A stretch of DNA of 64,000 bases from CAUZIZ01 sp965218775 (GTDB taxonomy: Bacteria; Acidobacteriota; UBA6911; RPQK01; JAJDTT01), in the NCBI GenBank assembly GCA_965218775.1, contig CBDCLS010000003.1, positions 806,001 to 870,000 of the forward strand. Direction: 5' to 3'. Positions 33,381-42,655 of the stretch are shown piece by piece. A program made the position numbers and the translations under genes. How positions within the stretch are numbered: position 1 is the stretch's first letter; each line of letters starts with the position of its first letter. The notes beneath the pieces are model-generated. The model was not told the origin of the DNA. It saw nothing but the letters and a program-made list of their open reading frames with translations, and ran no database searches.

Positions 33381-34470
33381 CCTTCGTCGATAACGTTCTT
33401 TGCAGAACCTCCTGGTTGAGGGTCAAGCCAAGCCCCGGCTTGTCGGACAGGGTGATCTTCCCGTCGACCGGCACAACCGGTTCCTGGAACAGATCCTGGA
33501 CCGGCTGGACGTCCCAATCGTAGCCCTCGGGGGAATACTCATGGGGCCAGGTTCCGTTGGTCACCGTCGCGTAAACCTGCAAACTGGCAAAGCTGCAGAT
33601 ACCAACGTCCGGTGAGTGGGGCACCACGGGCTTGTTATAGGTCGCTGCCAGGTCGTAGATTCGCTTCACTTCCGATGGTCCACCCGCGTTGAGAACGTCG
33701 GGCTGAAGGATGTCGGGATTGCCTAAGTCGATCAGGTCGCGAAACCGCCAGCGACCCACCTCGCGCTCGCCGACCGACACCGGTACCGATAGCGCGTCGG
33801 TCACCTGCCGCAGTCCGGGCAGGTCGTGCGCGGGAACCGGCTCCTCGAAATGAGCGATCCCCAGCTCCTGCATCCGCAGACCCTGGCGGATGGCGGTGCC
33901 GACGGTGTAGCCTCCGTTTGCGTCAAATCCCAGGGACGCTTCTCTGGGCAGGAACTCGCGGCAGAGCTTGAACATCGCGAAGTCCTTCTCCGGATCGGCA
34001 TCCAGCCGCAGCTCGAGCCAGTCCATGCGGATCTTGAACGCGCGAAATCCCTGTTCCAATCCCTTCTCCAGGTCGCTGCGCATCTCCTCGGGTGTCTTCC
34101 GAAACCCTTCGCCGATGCTCCAGTACATCGGGATCGTAGTGCGGGCGGCGCCACCAAGCAGATCGTAGATCGGACGGTCGGTCGCTTTTCCCCGGAGATC
34201 CAGCAGCGCGATGTCGATCGCCGCCATCGGCTGTGGCGTGTACCGGCCGTCCCAGTAAAAGTACAGCTCCTCCCAGATCCGATCCGACTCGAACGGGTCG
34301 CGTCCCATCAGGGGAGGCTTGAAATGGGCGACGAACCAGCGCGCATACGCCTGCAGTTCACTGCGGTGACCGGGAAATTGGCCCAGGCCGACGTGCCCGT
34401 CGTCGGTGTAGACTCGCACCAGCGTCGTGCCGGTTTCCAGAGGATCGGCTTTCAAATCTGTAATCCGCAT
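33376..34470 (-). CDS. Mandelate racemase/muconate lactonizing enzyme-family protein (enolase superfamily)
   Basis: A 364-residue enolase-superfamily enzyme. Metal ligands are suggested by GFDANGGYT (D), HFEEPVP (E) and VGEREV (E). The catalytic base region reads FKIRMDW, a KxR variant of the usual KxK, and a late VPHSPDVG supplies a histidine. Family members dehydrate or racemise sugar acids and related hydroxy acids. The exact substrate is unknown; the setting suggests sugar-acid catabolism. The stop codon lies within the palindromic-element copy, so the two neighbouring genes are separated only by it. Confidence 0.85.
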   Translation of the reverse strand: MRITDLKADPLETGTTLVRVYTDDGHVGLGQFPGHRSELQAYARWFVAHFKPPLMGRDPFESDRIWEELYFYWDGRYTPQPMAAIDIALLDLRGKATDRPIYDLLGGAARTTIPMYWSIGEGFRKTPEEMRSDLEKGLEQGFRAFKIRMDWLELRLDADPEKDFAMFKLCREFLPREASLGFDANGGYTVGTAIRQGLRMQELGIAHFEEPVPAHDLPGLRQVTDALSVPVSVGEREVGRWRFRDLIDLGNPDILQPDVLNAGGPSEVKRIYDLAATYNKPVVPHSPDVGICSFASLQVYATVTNGTWPHEYSPEGYDWDVQPVQDLFQEPVVPVDGKITLSDKPGLGLTLNQEVLQRTLSTKG

Positions 34471-34760
34471 CGCTCAGTTCGTAAGCCCTGCCTGGTCTCC
34501 ACGTTCAGCTGGGCTCGCAAGCAGGGAACCTGGGCAGAACAGGCCACCAGTTCCTTGCGGAATGCGACCGATTCTTAGGTACTCCTGCTTTTGAGGTTCC
34601 AGCCAACATGCCTGCCAGCAGTTTCCCTAGATCGTCTCAGAGTTTATCCCAGAAGGACAAGACCAAAATCGTGTGAACAGCCGAATTGAAGTTTTAGCGT
34701 AGTTGGTGTCCCCCCAGCGGCGCCGGTCCCATTCGAGAAGGAAACTTCAGTCCAGGGACG
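34471..34760. other. Gene-free region downstream of the group II intron
   Basis: No gene, repeat or regulatory element recognised in this stretch between the enolase-superfamily gene and the intron 3' end. Confidence 0.4.
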
Positions 34761-35696
34761 ATAGGGGTAGGAAGGGACGATTGAGTTCGTCCCCCCTCCC
34801 TCCGAACCGTACATGCGATTCTCCCGCATACGGCTCTCCGGTCAGTAGGTTCCTATGGATTGGACGAAACGGATATGGGCATCATTCAGGCTCTAGAACC
34901 CATGATCCGCAAAGAAAGCATTGGGCCAACGGCCAGTTCCTTCTCTCACTTTCTCTTCCGAAAGTGTCTCCACCATGTGATCCGTCCAGACCGCATGATG
35001 AGCCCACTGGTCGCCGCCAGAGGGTTCTCCAGTCGGAATAGCCGAGTACGGTACTGTGACCGGGGTGTAGTTCCGCCGTTCAGCGAAGTTGCGTTTCTGC
35101 GAACTGGTCATTTCACATCTACCTTCCTGCTCCCCTTCGCTCCACCGCGTTTTGCTGCACGGCTTCACCGCTACTATGAGAGCTCTGACTTCTGTCGAGC
35201 CGCTTCATCCGACTTCACCGGTAGCGCCAAGTTCGTTCCCCTTCGGCGTGCGATACTGCACCAGGGGCCTGGGCCATTGTTCACGCAGCGTCCCCCACTG
35301 CGAATCCTCACGATGCGTCGTCCGTTCACCCGACAGATCTCCCTGCTTATCTCGCTTGACCTTCCAACCCCTCCATCTCCAACCACCGCATTGCCATTTC
35401 GTCACGGTCGCTTTGGCACGTTACTTCACCGCCGTGACCTGCCGCGTCTATCCCCCCGGGCAGACCGTTCAGGTCGAAGGGATGGCCGTCGCGCGGTCAA
35501 GGGTTCGGACATCGCCAGGAGCCTCCCCGACAGGCTTGGCCGAATCGAGTTCACTTGCGTTACGGATGGGTCGTTCGTCTCAGGTTGCTCTCCACCTTTC
35601 CTCACGGAAACGCAGTTACCACTGTCGACTTCAGGCCGGTAACGTTAGCCTGAGAGGGACTTGCACCCTCCTGATCAAGCGCCTTCACAGGCGCAC
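34761..35696 (-). mobile_element. Group II intron with degenerate or absent protein gene
   Basis: On the minus strand the element begins GTGCGCCTGTGAAGGCGC (35696 onwards), fitting the GUGYG 5' consensus, and continues GATCAGGAGGGTGCAAGTCC as in domain I. Near the other end is a domain V hairpin: GAGCCGTATGCGGG and, on the other strand of the stem, GCATGTACGGTTC (about 34800-34835). Domain VI follows (GGGACGA / TCGTCCC) with a bulged A, and the 3' end is CCCCTAT at 34761. The total is about 936 nt. No reverse transcriptase is encoded, so the intron could splice or move only with help in trans. Confidence 0.75.
34893..35168 (-). pseudogene. Possible N-terminal relic of the intron-encoded protein
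   Basis: Within the intron a minus-strand frame reads TSSQKRNFAERRNYTPVTVP and later HAVWTDHMVETLSEEKV before GRWPNAFFADHGF and a stop. The position (about 530 nt after the intron 5' end) and the WTDxM pattern recall the beginning of group II intron maturases, but reverse-transcriptase motifs are absent. Low certainty. Confidence 0.3.
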
Positions 35697-36043
35697 TAGC
35701 GGTGGCCTCCAGGCCGCCGTACTCACTTTTCGAGCCTTTGGCTCGAAACGGCGCTATGTTCCGTCAAGCTCCCCAGCTGGGCTCGGTCTCGGCGCCTTGC
35801 GGACTGGACTCTTGCCGAGGACGCTCCTTCTAGACGGGGAACCGGGACAATCGCGGGAACTCGTGAGATGTGCGTGGTGTCACGCAAATACTCAAACCTT
35901 GGGGTCTGGAAGGGCGATCTCAGGGGGATGGTTTATATATTGGTCCGAAGTATAGATGGGCCGATTCTCCCCACCATATAGAGGGTGAAATCACTCCCCA
36001 GACGGTGCTTTGCGTCTGAGTTCTCCCTGTCCGTTCGGTCGTC
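35697..36043. other. 5' flank of the group II intron
   Basis: No gene. On the minus strand the 5' exon contains two hairpins just before the intron: TTTCGAGCC-AAA-GGCTCGAAA (about 35728-35748) and GCGGCCTGGAGGCCACCGC (about 35699-35719). Some bacterial group II introns insert after terminator-like hairpins, which would fit. Confidence 0.4.
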
Positions 36044-36337
36044 GTGGTACGTGTCTCTGACGAAAAGCTTCTGCTAGACTCTTTCGAGACAATGACTCAC
36101 GCAGAAGAGATCGGGAGAGGAAGAGTTTGGTTCCTACGCCTTCTATATGAGCTAAGTGGGGAAGAGGGGGACAAAGCCCTCAGCTCTGACAGGATCGGGG
36201 ATGAGCTGGGCTTTGACAGAGAGCGGACCGCGGAGATCGTCCGGACTCTTGTGGAAGACGGTCTACTTCAACACGACAATCTGGGAGAGGTCCGTCTTAC
36301 CCGGACGGGAAAGGATGAAGCAAAGAAAGCCCAGTAG
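36044..36337 (+). CDS. Small winged-helix-like protein
   Basis: A 97-residue frame (GTG start; ATG at codon 17 is an alternative). It reads RVWFLRLLYELSGEEGDKAL, then SSDRIGDELGFDRERTAEIV and RTLVEDGLLQHDNLGEVRLT, the pattern of a winged helix-turn-helix: helix, recognition helix, beta wing. It could be a small DNA-binding regulator. No family was assigned. It stands alone between the intron flank and a repeat cluster. Confidence 0.6.
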   Translation: MVRVSDEKLLLDSFETMTHAEEIGRGRVWFLRLLYELSGEEGDKALSSDRIGDELGFDRERTAEIVRTLVEDGLLQHDNLGEVRLTRTGKDEAKKAQ

Positions 36338-36367
36338 GCGTGTTGCCTCCGGGAAAGGGAAGCTTCA

Positions 36368-36437
36368 TATGATAGCCGGGACCCGATCTTACAGACAGCG
36401 TCCTATTTCATTGTGCAATCGAATGACCGGTTCCACC
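36368..36437 (+). repeat. Dispersed repeat adjoining a REP unit
   Basis: TGATAGCCGGGACCCGATCT and following, closely like 61258-61310 and 29800-29850. As in those copies it runs directly into a REP unit. Confidence 0.6.
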
Positions 36438-36494
36438 TAGAAGCGGACATTCAAGTTTCCCGCGGAAACGTCGAATGAACTACCGCAAACAGCC
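36438..36494 (+). repeat. REP-like palindromic repeat, split by MITE copy D
   Basis: Contains GAAGCGGACATTCAAGTTTC and GGAAACGTCGAATG. The second loop (CAAACAGCC) took the MITE, while the first loop is intact. Confidence 0.75.
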
Positions 36495-36633
36495 GAGGGT
36501 GTGTGAAAAGTCATTCATGATTTCGGATTTGAAATTTCGACTTCATAGGATCGCGTGTAAGCCACGATCTCCGTCGTAGGAAGGGTAAAGAGACCCCTAA
36601 ATCAAAGAGGTTTTGGACTTTTCACACACCCTC
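36495..36633 (-). mobile_element. 139-bp MITE, copy D
   Basis: Ends GAGGGTGTGTGAAAAGTC on both sides. AGCC is duplicated at 36491-36494 and 36634-36637. Orientation as copies C, E and F. It uses the second loop of the REP unit, as copy B does. Confidence 0.83.
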
Positions 36634-36659
36634 AGCCAAAAGCGGTCATTCCGCGTAGA

Positions 36660-36752
36660 TCAAGCGGTCATGCGACCACGAAAAGCTTGTGGCTGAAAAG
36701 AATGGGTCGCCTTTTCGAGAAACAAGGACAAGGATGTTAGTTTCAAGCACTG
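36660..36752 (+). repeat. About 90-bp repeat shared with 61611-61702
   Basis: GCGACCACGAAAAGCTTGTG, then GCTGAAAAGAATGGGTCGCC and TTTTCGAGAAACAAGGACAA, nearly identical to the copy at 61.6 kb. In both places it follows the right flank of a MITE-bearing REP unit, so the whole block was probably duplicated. It replaces the 3' end of the sulfatase remnant. Confidence 0.7.
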
Positions 36753-37060
36753 ACCATGCGCATGGACTCGACGCCGAACTGATGGTGTCCGGTCAACAGC
36801 GTGGCCCGCGACGGCATGCACCAGGTGCCGATGTACGCCGACTCGAACCGCACGCCTTCCTTCGCCAGCCGATCGATGGTCGGCGTTCGCGCCCACGGAT
36901 ACGCCTCGGGGTAGCAACTGACGGTGTGGTACGAATGGTCGTCGGTGTAGATGAACAGGATGTTGGGCCGCTTCGCTTCGTCCGCGGCTTAGGTGAAGGG
37001 GGCGCCCGGTCCGCCGAGGATCAACAGAAACAAACACGTTAGAGTCACAGTTCGTAGCAT
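36743..37060 (-). pseudogene. Sulfatase, N-terminal fragment with internal stop
   Basis: From ATG 37060 a signal peptide (TVTLTCLFLLILGGPGAP) is followed by an in-frame TAA (36991-36989). The same frame continues DEAKRPNILFIYTDDHSYHT, with metal-binding aspartates, and then YIGTWCMPSRATLLTGHH, whose CMPSR is the formylglycine motif of type I sulfatases. The frame stops at 36743 where a repeat begins. Over three quarters of the gene is lost. The original enzyme would have removed sulfate esters, probably from glycans. Confidence 0.8.
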
Positions 37061-37111
37061 CCGTGGCAGTCGCCCGTCGACGAGTACCGAGTCACTGCCG
37101 ACCCAGTGTAC

Positions 37112-37228
37112 TAAGGCTCCAAAGGCCATTTCCCCGAACATCAAGTCGGAACCAAAAATGGACACGCGCGCCTCGGACTCGAGCACGAACTCACCATTGA
37201 AGTAGACGGTTCTTCCCGACACGGCAAA
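37112..37228 (-). pseudogene. Class IV aminotransferase, N-terminal fragment
   Basis: The frame reads VYFNGEFVLESEARVSIFGS and DLMFGEMAFGAL, which matches the beginning of branched-chain or D-amino acid aminotransferases (NGxxVPxxEAxVSxFD). About 39 codons remain, fused by rearrangement to the upstream region of the sulfatase remnant. Confidence 0.6.
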
Positions 37229-37289
37229 TCCTCCAGATCCTCGATGGTAGTGGTTTCGTTCGGGTTTCTCACGCCAACCACCAGCCGCA

Positions 37290-39628
37290 TTACAGACCCA
37301 GCAGGTAGGAGAACTTGACGAAGACCTGCCTGGAGTCGTTGACAAACCCCCGGGAGGAGAGGAATGGAGGACCCGTCTGGCTCGCTACCAGATCCCTGTC
37401 CCGCAGGTTTCCGTTGTAGCCCACATAAGGGCCGTCCAGGGGTTGACCTGATAGGTAAAGAGGAAATCCCCATTGAAGTTCTTGGATGTCTCCAGGGAGG
37501 TCAGATCCGGATTGGACAGGACTGTCTCGTACTGGAGGATGAAGCGCAGGGCGAGGTCACGGTTGAGCTGCCAGTCCCAGCGGGAGCGCAGGATGTGATT
37601 GTTCAAAACGTTGGCGGATCTGGCCCGATCCGTCAGCCGCTCCAGGAGATAGGCATTCTCGTTGCGCAGGGAGGAAGAAGGACGCAGAGTCAGGGTCAGG
37701 TTCCCCTGGGTCAGCTGGACCAGCTGGGGCTCCCGGCTGGCCGAGGGCACCAGGTTGATTCCTGTTCCCGCGGAGAACTGGGCCTCCAAAGAGATCCAGG
37801 CGAAGGTGTTGGTGGAGAAAAACAGGCCGGTCCGGTGGTGGGAAAATTCTTCGAGGTTGATTTGTGCCGGGACATCGCCGGGGCGCAGCAGCTCCCGATC
37901 TTCATCGTGGAAGAGCTCCAGATGGGTTTCCCCCGTCAGTTCCCAACCGAGTCCCACATCGTAGAAGCGGTGCAGCCGGTTCCCCCGGTGGTCCCAGATC
38001 CCGTTGGTCAGTACAGTGGGTCCCCAGGAGATCAAATGCTTGCCCTCGGGACGGAAGCGAAAATCCACATGCTGCCGGACACTGCGAACGTCCGGCCGCA
38101 GAGGCGGAGGTTGGATGGGGCGACCTCGGTGGAAGAGGAGCCGCCTCAATCTGCGGCCCGGTAGGAATCCGGTTTGAGTCAGGAATCCCGAACTCCGGTC
38201 GCTGTAATCCAAGGTGTAGAGCAGCTGCCGTCCCCGGCGCAGCAGCCGCCCCTCGTAGGCGGGACCGGCCTGCAGGGCTCCGTCCAACAGCCGGGTGCTG
38301 CTTGTCACGGCCTGCCCGCTGGCGACCCAGTTGTCGTTCAGCTTCAGGCGGGCGTCCACCCCCCCCAACCGGTTGAAGCCACCTTGCAAGTCTCGCTGGG
38401 TATAGATCACCCCCAGGGTGGACTGGTCGAAGAGGTCTCGATTGACTCGTAGAACCGCGAAGCGCGCCCGGGCGCCGGCCAGGGGGTCTTCCCGGGGGAC
38501 GGCCTTGCCTGGTGACTCGTCATCGGCCAACAGAGCCCCGATGGACCAGGGGCCCCTCTGGCCGGTCAGACGGGCACCCAAGCGCAGATCCTGGATGCGC
38601 CGGCTGAAGAAGAGATCGATGGGAGTCTGAAAGAAGCTGGAGTTTTCCAGGAAGAAGGGACGCTTTTCGGGAAAGAAGACCTCGAAGCGCCGGTTGACCG
38701 TGACCTGGGGAAGATCCGACTCCACTTGGCTGAAATCGGGGTTGACCGCCAGGTCCACCGCGAAGCTGTCCTTGAGGACAAACTTGGCATCCAGGCCCCC
38801 ATCGATCTCGCCTTTTTTGCTGAGGAAACGGGGATCGGCCCCATCGCCCGGGTCCAGGCTGCGGAAGGATCGAAAGAAGCCATAGGGGATCAGTTGGACA
38901 TGGCGCCCCGGCGAGACGTTCTCCAGCCCCTCCAGCGTGGCGTACTGATTCAGGTCCCCCTCCACCCTGCTGGAGACCCGGGGCCAGGTGGACATCTCGT
39001 TGGCCCTGGGGATGTAGCGCCAGAAGGCGATTCCCCAGGTCTGCCGCTGGCTGGGAGAGAAGCGCAGACTTCTGAAGGGAATGGCCACCCAGACCACGTA
39101 GCCCTTTTTCGTCAGCTCTCCCCTAGAATGCCAGAGGGTATCGAAGGAAACATCGAAGCCCACTCCCTCCACGTAGCGACCATCCTGCTGGATCCCGAGG
39201 GGATTGACTATCAGCTCGTAGGATCGGAGCCGGTCATGAAAGGTGTCGATGGAAGCCATGATCCAGTCGTCGCCTTTGTGGCCGTCTCGACGCGTCATTC
39301 GGGCCCGGATCTTCTGGGGCTCCGAATCAAAACAGACGAAGACGAGGTAGAGACTTTCATCGTCATAGGCCGAGTAGACGTGGGTTCGCTGGCTGGAGGG
39401 TGAACCGTCGCTGGGCTGGCGCTGAATGAAGCCTTCGACCCGCGCCAGACGGCCCTCCATCCTCCGATTGGGCTTCATCTCCAGAAAGTCTTCCAGTGAG
39501 GGCGCTTCACTGAGGCGAGGGATCACCAGGAGCGGCGGGGAGTCGTCCTGGCCCGGACCAGCCATGATCGAGGCCGCTGATCCGACCGACAGGATCAGAA
39601 AAAACAGGAAACGGCGATGGTACCTCAT
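37290..39628 (-). pseudogene. DUF5916 outer-membrane protein with CBM9-like domain, frameshifted near the end
   Basis: About 780 residues. A signal peptide (FLFFLILSVGSAASIMAG) is followed by a CBM9-like domain (VYSAYDDESLYLVFVCFDSE) and then the DUF5916 beta-barrel (YATLEGLENVSPGRHVQLIP; DFSQVESDLPQVTVNRRFEV; FFPEKRPFFLE). Near 37425-37432 the frame runs into TALMWATTETCGTGIW and stops, but one base away the expected ending YVGYNGNLRDRDLVASQTG through KFSYLLGL continues to a stop at 37290. A one-base deletion or a sequencing error is the simplest reading. DUF5916 proteins sit in the outer membrane; role unknown. Confidence 0.8.
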
Positions 39629-39796
39629 GGGCCGCCCCGCTCGGTTCCTCGCCGATCACTCCCGGAGGAATGGGATCTTGATTTCACGCCGGTCGGCTCC
39701 GTCTATCCACTTCGCATCCGAGTTCCTGTGAGATTGCCTGATGTATGATCAATGCCTATCAGCCCCCCCAACCTCTTGCCAACAGGGTCGGGCCGC

Positions 39797-41201
39797 CTAC
39801 TGCGCTTCGCCGCCGACGGCCACGACGTGGCCGCGCGTGCGGAAGATCAGTGTCCCGCCCGCGATGGCCGGAGTCGCCATGCAGATCTCGCCGAGCGGGT
39901 TGACCGACAAGCCCTCGAACTCGACGCCTGCCTTCACGACATGGACGTCACCCTCCTCGCTCGTGAAGTAGACCTTCCCATCGCCGGCGACCGCCGAGGC
40001 GGTGGCGGCCGTATTGCTCGCCGGTCTTGGCGTCCAGGATCGTCACGACGCCCTGCACCGCACAGAGGTAGACGAGGCCGCGGTAGACGATCGGCGTCTG
40101 GATGTAGTTGCCCACGCGTGTCTTCATCCACACAACCTGTTCGCCTGCGTTGTCCGGTCGTGGCACCGCTAGCGTGCCCGTCGCCGAGCGCTTGACTGCG
40201 AAGATCGGCTTCCGCGGGTGGCCGGGGGCGATCGGGCGGTGGTTGCTGGTGAGCAGCAGCAGATCACCGGCGACGATCGGCGCCGGGATGGGCAGGCCGC
40301 CACCGCCTGCCATGCGCCAGATCTCCTTGCCGTCCGCCAGTGCGTAGCCGCCCATGTGCTTGCAGCCGTTGACGATGACCTGCGCCGCGCCAATCTCCGT
40401 GCCGACCACGGTGGGTGTCGCCCAGCTCGTCGTGTCGTCGCGCGCCACGCGCCACGCCAGCTCGCCGGTGGCGACGTCCCAGGCGGCGAGGTAGGGGTTC
40501 TTCTTGACGTCGGCCTGTACGATGACCTTGCCGTCTGCGAGGACCGGCGAGCTGGCGTAGCCCCAGTGCAGGTCCATGGAATCATGGGGCCCGACGTCGA
40601 GATCGCCGAGGTCGACCTTCCAGCGGAGGTCGCCGTCCATGCTGTAGCAGAACATGCCCTGAGCGCCGAACACCGCGATCACCTGCCTACCGTCGGTCAC
40701 CGGTGTCGAGTCGACGTGCGTCGCCTTGGTGTGCCTGGCGAACTTTGGAACGGCCCGTGTCGCGGTGCGCATCCAGATCGGCCGGCCCTCTGCGAGGTCC
40801 AGACACCACAGCTGGAACGCATGCTCGACCATGTCGTCGGCTGAGTTTCCGGTCCCATAGAGACCGATCTCAAGCTCGGCATCGCCACCCTTGGCGACCG
40901 CGGTCAGGACGAACACGCGGTCGCCCCAAACGATCGGCGAGGCGTGCGAGAGGCCGGGGATCGGTGTCCGCCAACGCACGCCCTTATTCTTGGCAACCTC
41001 CCATTCCTGCGGCAACGCGTGCGTGTCAGTGACGCCCGCAGCCTGGACGCCGCGAAACTGCGGCCAGACGATGCCGTGGTGCGGGGCCATCGTCGGCCCG
41101 GTGGTGTCCTGAGTGTCCTGTGGGCGAGTCTGGCTGGATGCTATGACCCAGGTTGGAAGGAAAAGCAACGAAATGAGAAAGGGCGACGGGTGGATCTTCA
41201 T
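39797..41201 (-). pseudogene. PQQ-type beta-propeller protein, frameshifted near the end
   Basis: Starts at ATG 41201 with a signal peptide (HPSPFLISLLFLPTWVIA). Propeller repeats with tryptophan-docking-like motifs follow: WPQFRGVQAAGVTD, KNKGVRWRTPIPGLSHASPI, LRWKVDLGDL, GELAWRV and VVTILDAKTGEQY. The frame then derails into GRHRLGGRRRWEGLL, but one base away AATASAVAGDGKVYFTSEEG continues to a stop at 39797. The shift lies near 40008-40013. Such proteins are secreted propellers, some being PQQ enzymes; this one lacks an obvious catalytic domain. Confidence 0.78.
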
Positions 41202-41257
41202 GGGTGTAGGTGTCGTCAATCCTCCGACAGTGTCTCGGGACGACCGGCGCACTACCG

Positions 41258-41378
41258 AAACCCCAACTACCACACTCCGGAAGATCGGCCTGAGACGCTG
41301 GACTACGATCGCATGACAGTGGTGGTCCAGGGCGTCTACACTATTGTGGCTGAGTTTTGCCGCGTCGACAAACACTAG
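41258..41378 (+). pseudogene. M28 peptidase, C-terminal fragment
   Basis: The frame ends HYRNPNYHTPEDRPETLDYD then RMTVVVQGVYTIVAEF, the typical end of M28 family zinc peptidases, including the histidine of YHTPxD. About 40 codons remain and no start is present. It lies immediately upstream of the divergent PQQ-propeller gene. Confidence 0.7.
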
Positions 41379-41454
41379 AACAGACGGCTGCTTATGGGAA
41401 GGGGACTAATCGCTTTGACGCAGCCATTCTATCACTCGCCGGGAGGTGGCTGGC

Positions 41455-41513
41455 CGTTTGCGGCAGTGCATTCGACGTTTCCGCGGGGGAAATTTGAATG
41501 TCCGCTTCTAGGC
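41455..41513 (-). repeat. REP-like palindromic repeat (inverted), split by MITE copy E
   Basis: Contains CATTCGACGTTTCC and GAAATTTGAATGTCCGCTTC. The remaining arm GGCGAAAGCGGTC follows the MITE at 41638-41650. Confidence 0.72.
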
Positions 41514-41636
41514 GAGGCTGTGTGAAAAGTCATTTATGATTTCGGATTTGAAATTTTGACTTCATAGGATCGCGTGTAAGCCACGATCTCCGTCGTAGCC
41601 TAAATCAAAGAGGTTTTGGACTTTTCACACACCCTC
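41514..41636 (-). mobile_element. MITE copy E, internally deleted (123 bp)
   Basis: Ends GAGGCTGTGTGAAAAGTC and, reversed, GAGGGTGTGTGAAAAGTC. AGGC is duplicated at 41510-41513 and 41637-41640. It lacks 16 bp present in the other copies (GAAGGGTAAAGAGACCC region). Inserted in the first REP loop. Confidence 0.82.
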
Positions 41637-41640
41637 AGGC

Positions 41641-42058
41641 GAAAGCGGTCGTTCGGGGCAATCTATTCTGACACTTTTTGCACGGCCAGATCTGGGCTGG
41701 TACAACTCCACACAAAGCAGCTGTCGTTCACTGATAGCTCCCACCGAGGCTGACGCCGGTTGCGGTATCCGCAATTGCCTGTTGGCCGCCCTCGGTCGGT
41801 CCAACTATCTCTGTGTTCTCAGCGTGCCGGGCGGAGCAGGCGATGGACAACCCAAGGAATAACAGTGCCCAGATGTCTCGAGCACGGCTCCGAAGCGGAA
41901 GCATCACAGACGTGTGCTAGTATCTTCACCAAATGTTCACCTCAGAGGGGGGGAGGTGGAATTTCTAGAAGATAAGCGGTGTAGACCACACGGTGGCATC
42001 ACAAACACGACCGACTTTTTGTGAAAAAAGTCACAGGCGGTCACGAGGGAGAAGGAAA
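41641..42058. other. Gene-free region upstream of the terminase gene
   Basis: Apart from the REP arm at its left edge, no gene or regulatory element is recognised. AAGGA just before 42059 is the ribosome-binding site of the next gene. Confidence 0.4.
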
Positions 42059-42529
42059 ATGAGAGGTCGAAAACCCAAGCCGAGTCGCCTCAAGATTGTA
42101 GAGGGCAACCGGGGGAAGAAAGGGCGGCGGCAATACGAGCGGCCTGCCGCAAGATCTGAAAAGGCTTTGCCGGATTGGCTGGAATTTCCTGACTGGATGT
42201 CCGAGGAGGGAAGGCGATTCGGGGAACAAACGGCTCAGCACCTGCTTCCTGACGGCCTACTAGAACCGTTGTACTTGGGGCCATTTCTTGGGATGTGCAC
42301 CTGCTATGGGCTCTGGCGCGAGGCACAAGAAGAACTCGCCGGGCAGGGCTTCACCATTACCGATAACCGTGGCGTCGTCCGGAAGAACCCCTATGTGACC
42401 ATCGAGAAGAACTTCGGGACCTTGTTCTTGAAGTTCGCCGAGGATTTCGGTCTCACGCCAGCAAGCCGACAGCGCCTCAACATTCCTGGCCCGATTGTCC
42501 CAGACCTTGTTGAGGTAAGCCGCGAGTAA
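42059..42529 (+). CDS. Phage terminase small subunit, P27 family (orphan)
   Basis: A 156-residue protein. ATG 42059 is preceded by GAAGGAA. It begins MRGRKPKPSRLKIVEGNRGK, the typical basic start of P27-family small terminases, and continues with WMSEEGRRFGEQTAQHLL and NPYVTIEKNFGTLFLKFAED. In phages it recognises DNA for packaging together with the large subunit. No large terminase, portal or other phage gene lies nearby, so it is a prophage remnant or a gene transferred alone. Confidence 0.82.
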   Translation: MRGRKPKPSRLKIVEGNRGKKGRRQYERPAARSEKALPDWLEFPDWMSEEGRRFGEQTAQHLLPDGLLEPLYLGPFLGMCTCYGLWREAQEELAGQGFTITDNRGVVRKNPYVTIEKNFGTLFLKFAEDFGLTPASRQRLNIPGPIVPDLVEVSRE

Positions 42530-42655
42530 AGCCTAAAAATCGTGATTGGTTCAATGGACGGGGTAGGACGGGGTCTTGAAATTGAGACCATACCGCACTC
42601 CGACCGTCGCGAAAGAACGCCTGAGCAGACTCGCATTTCTGCTGAAAGGAGCACC

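Noticed and set aside
34860..35955. Two long overlapping plus-strand frames (260 and 288 codons)
   Set aside because: They lie antisense to the group II intron RNA; the region shows intron domain V and 5' signatures on the other strand, and the frames have no protein-family character.
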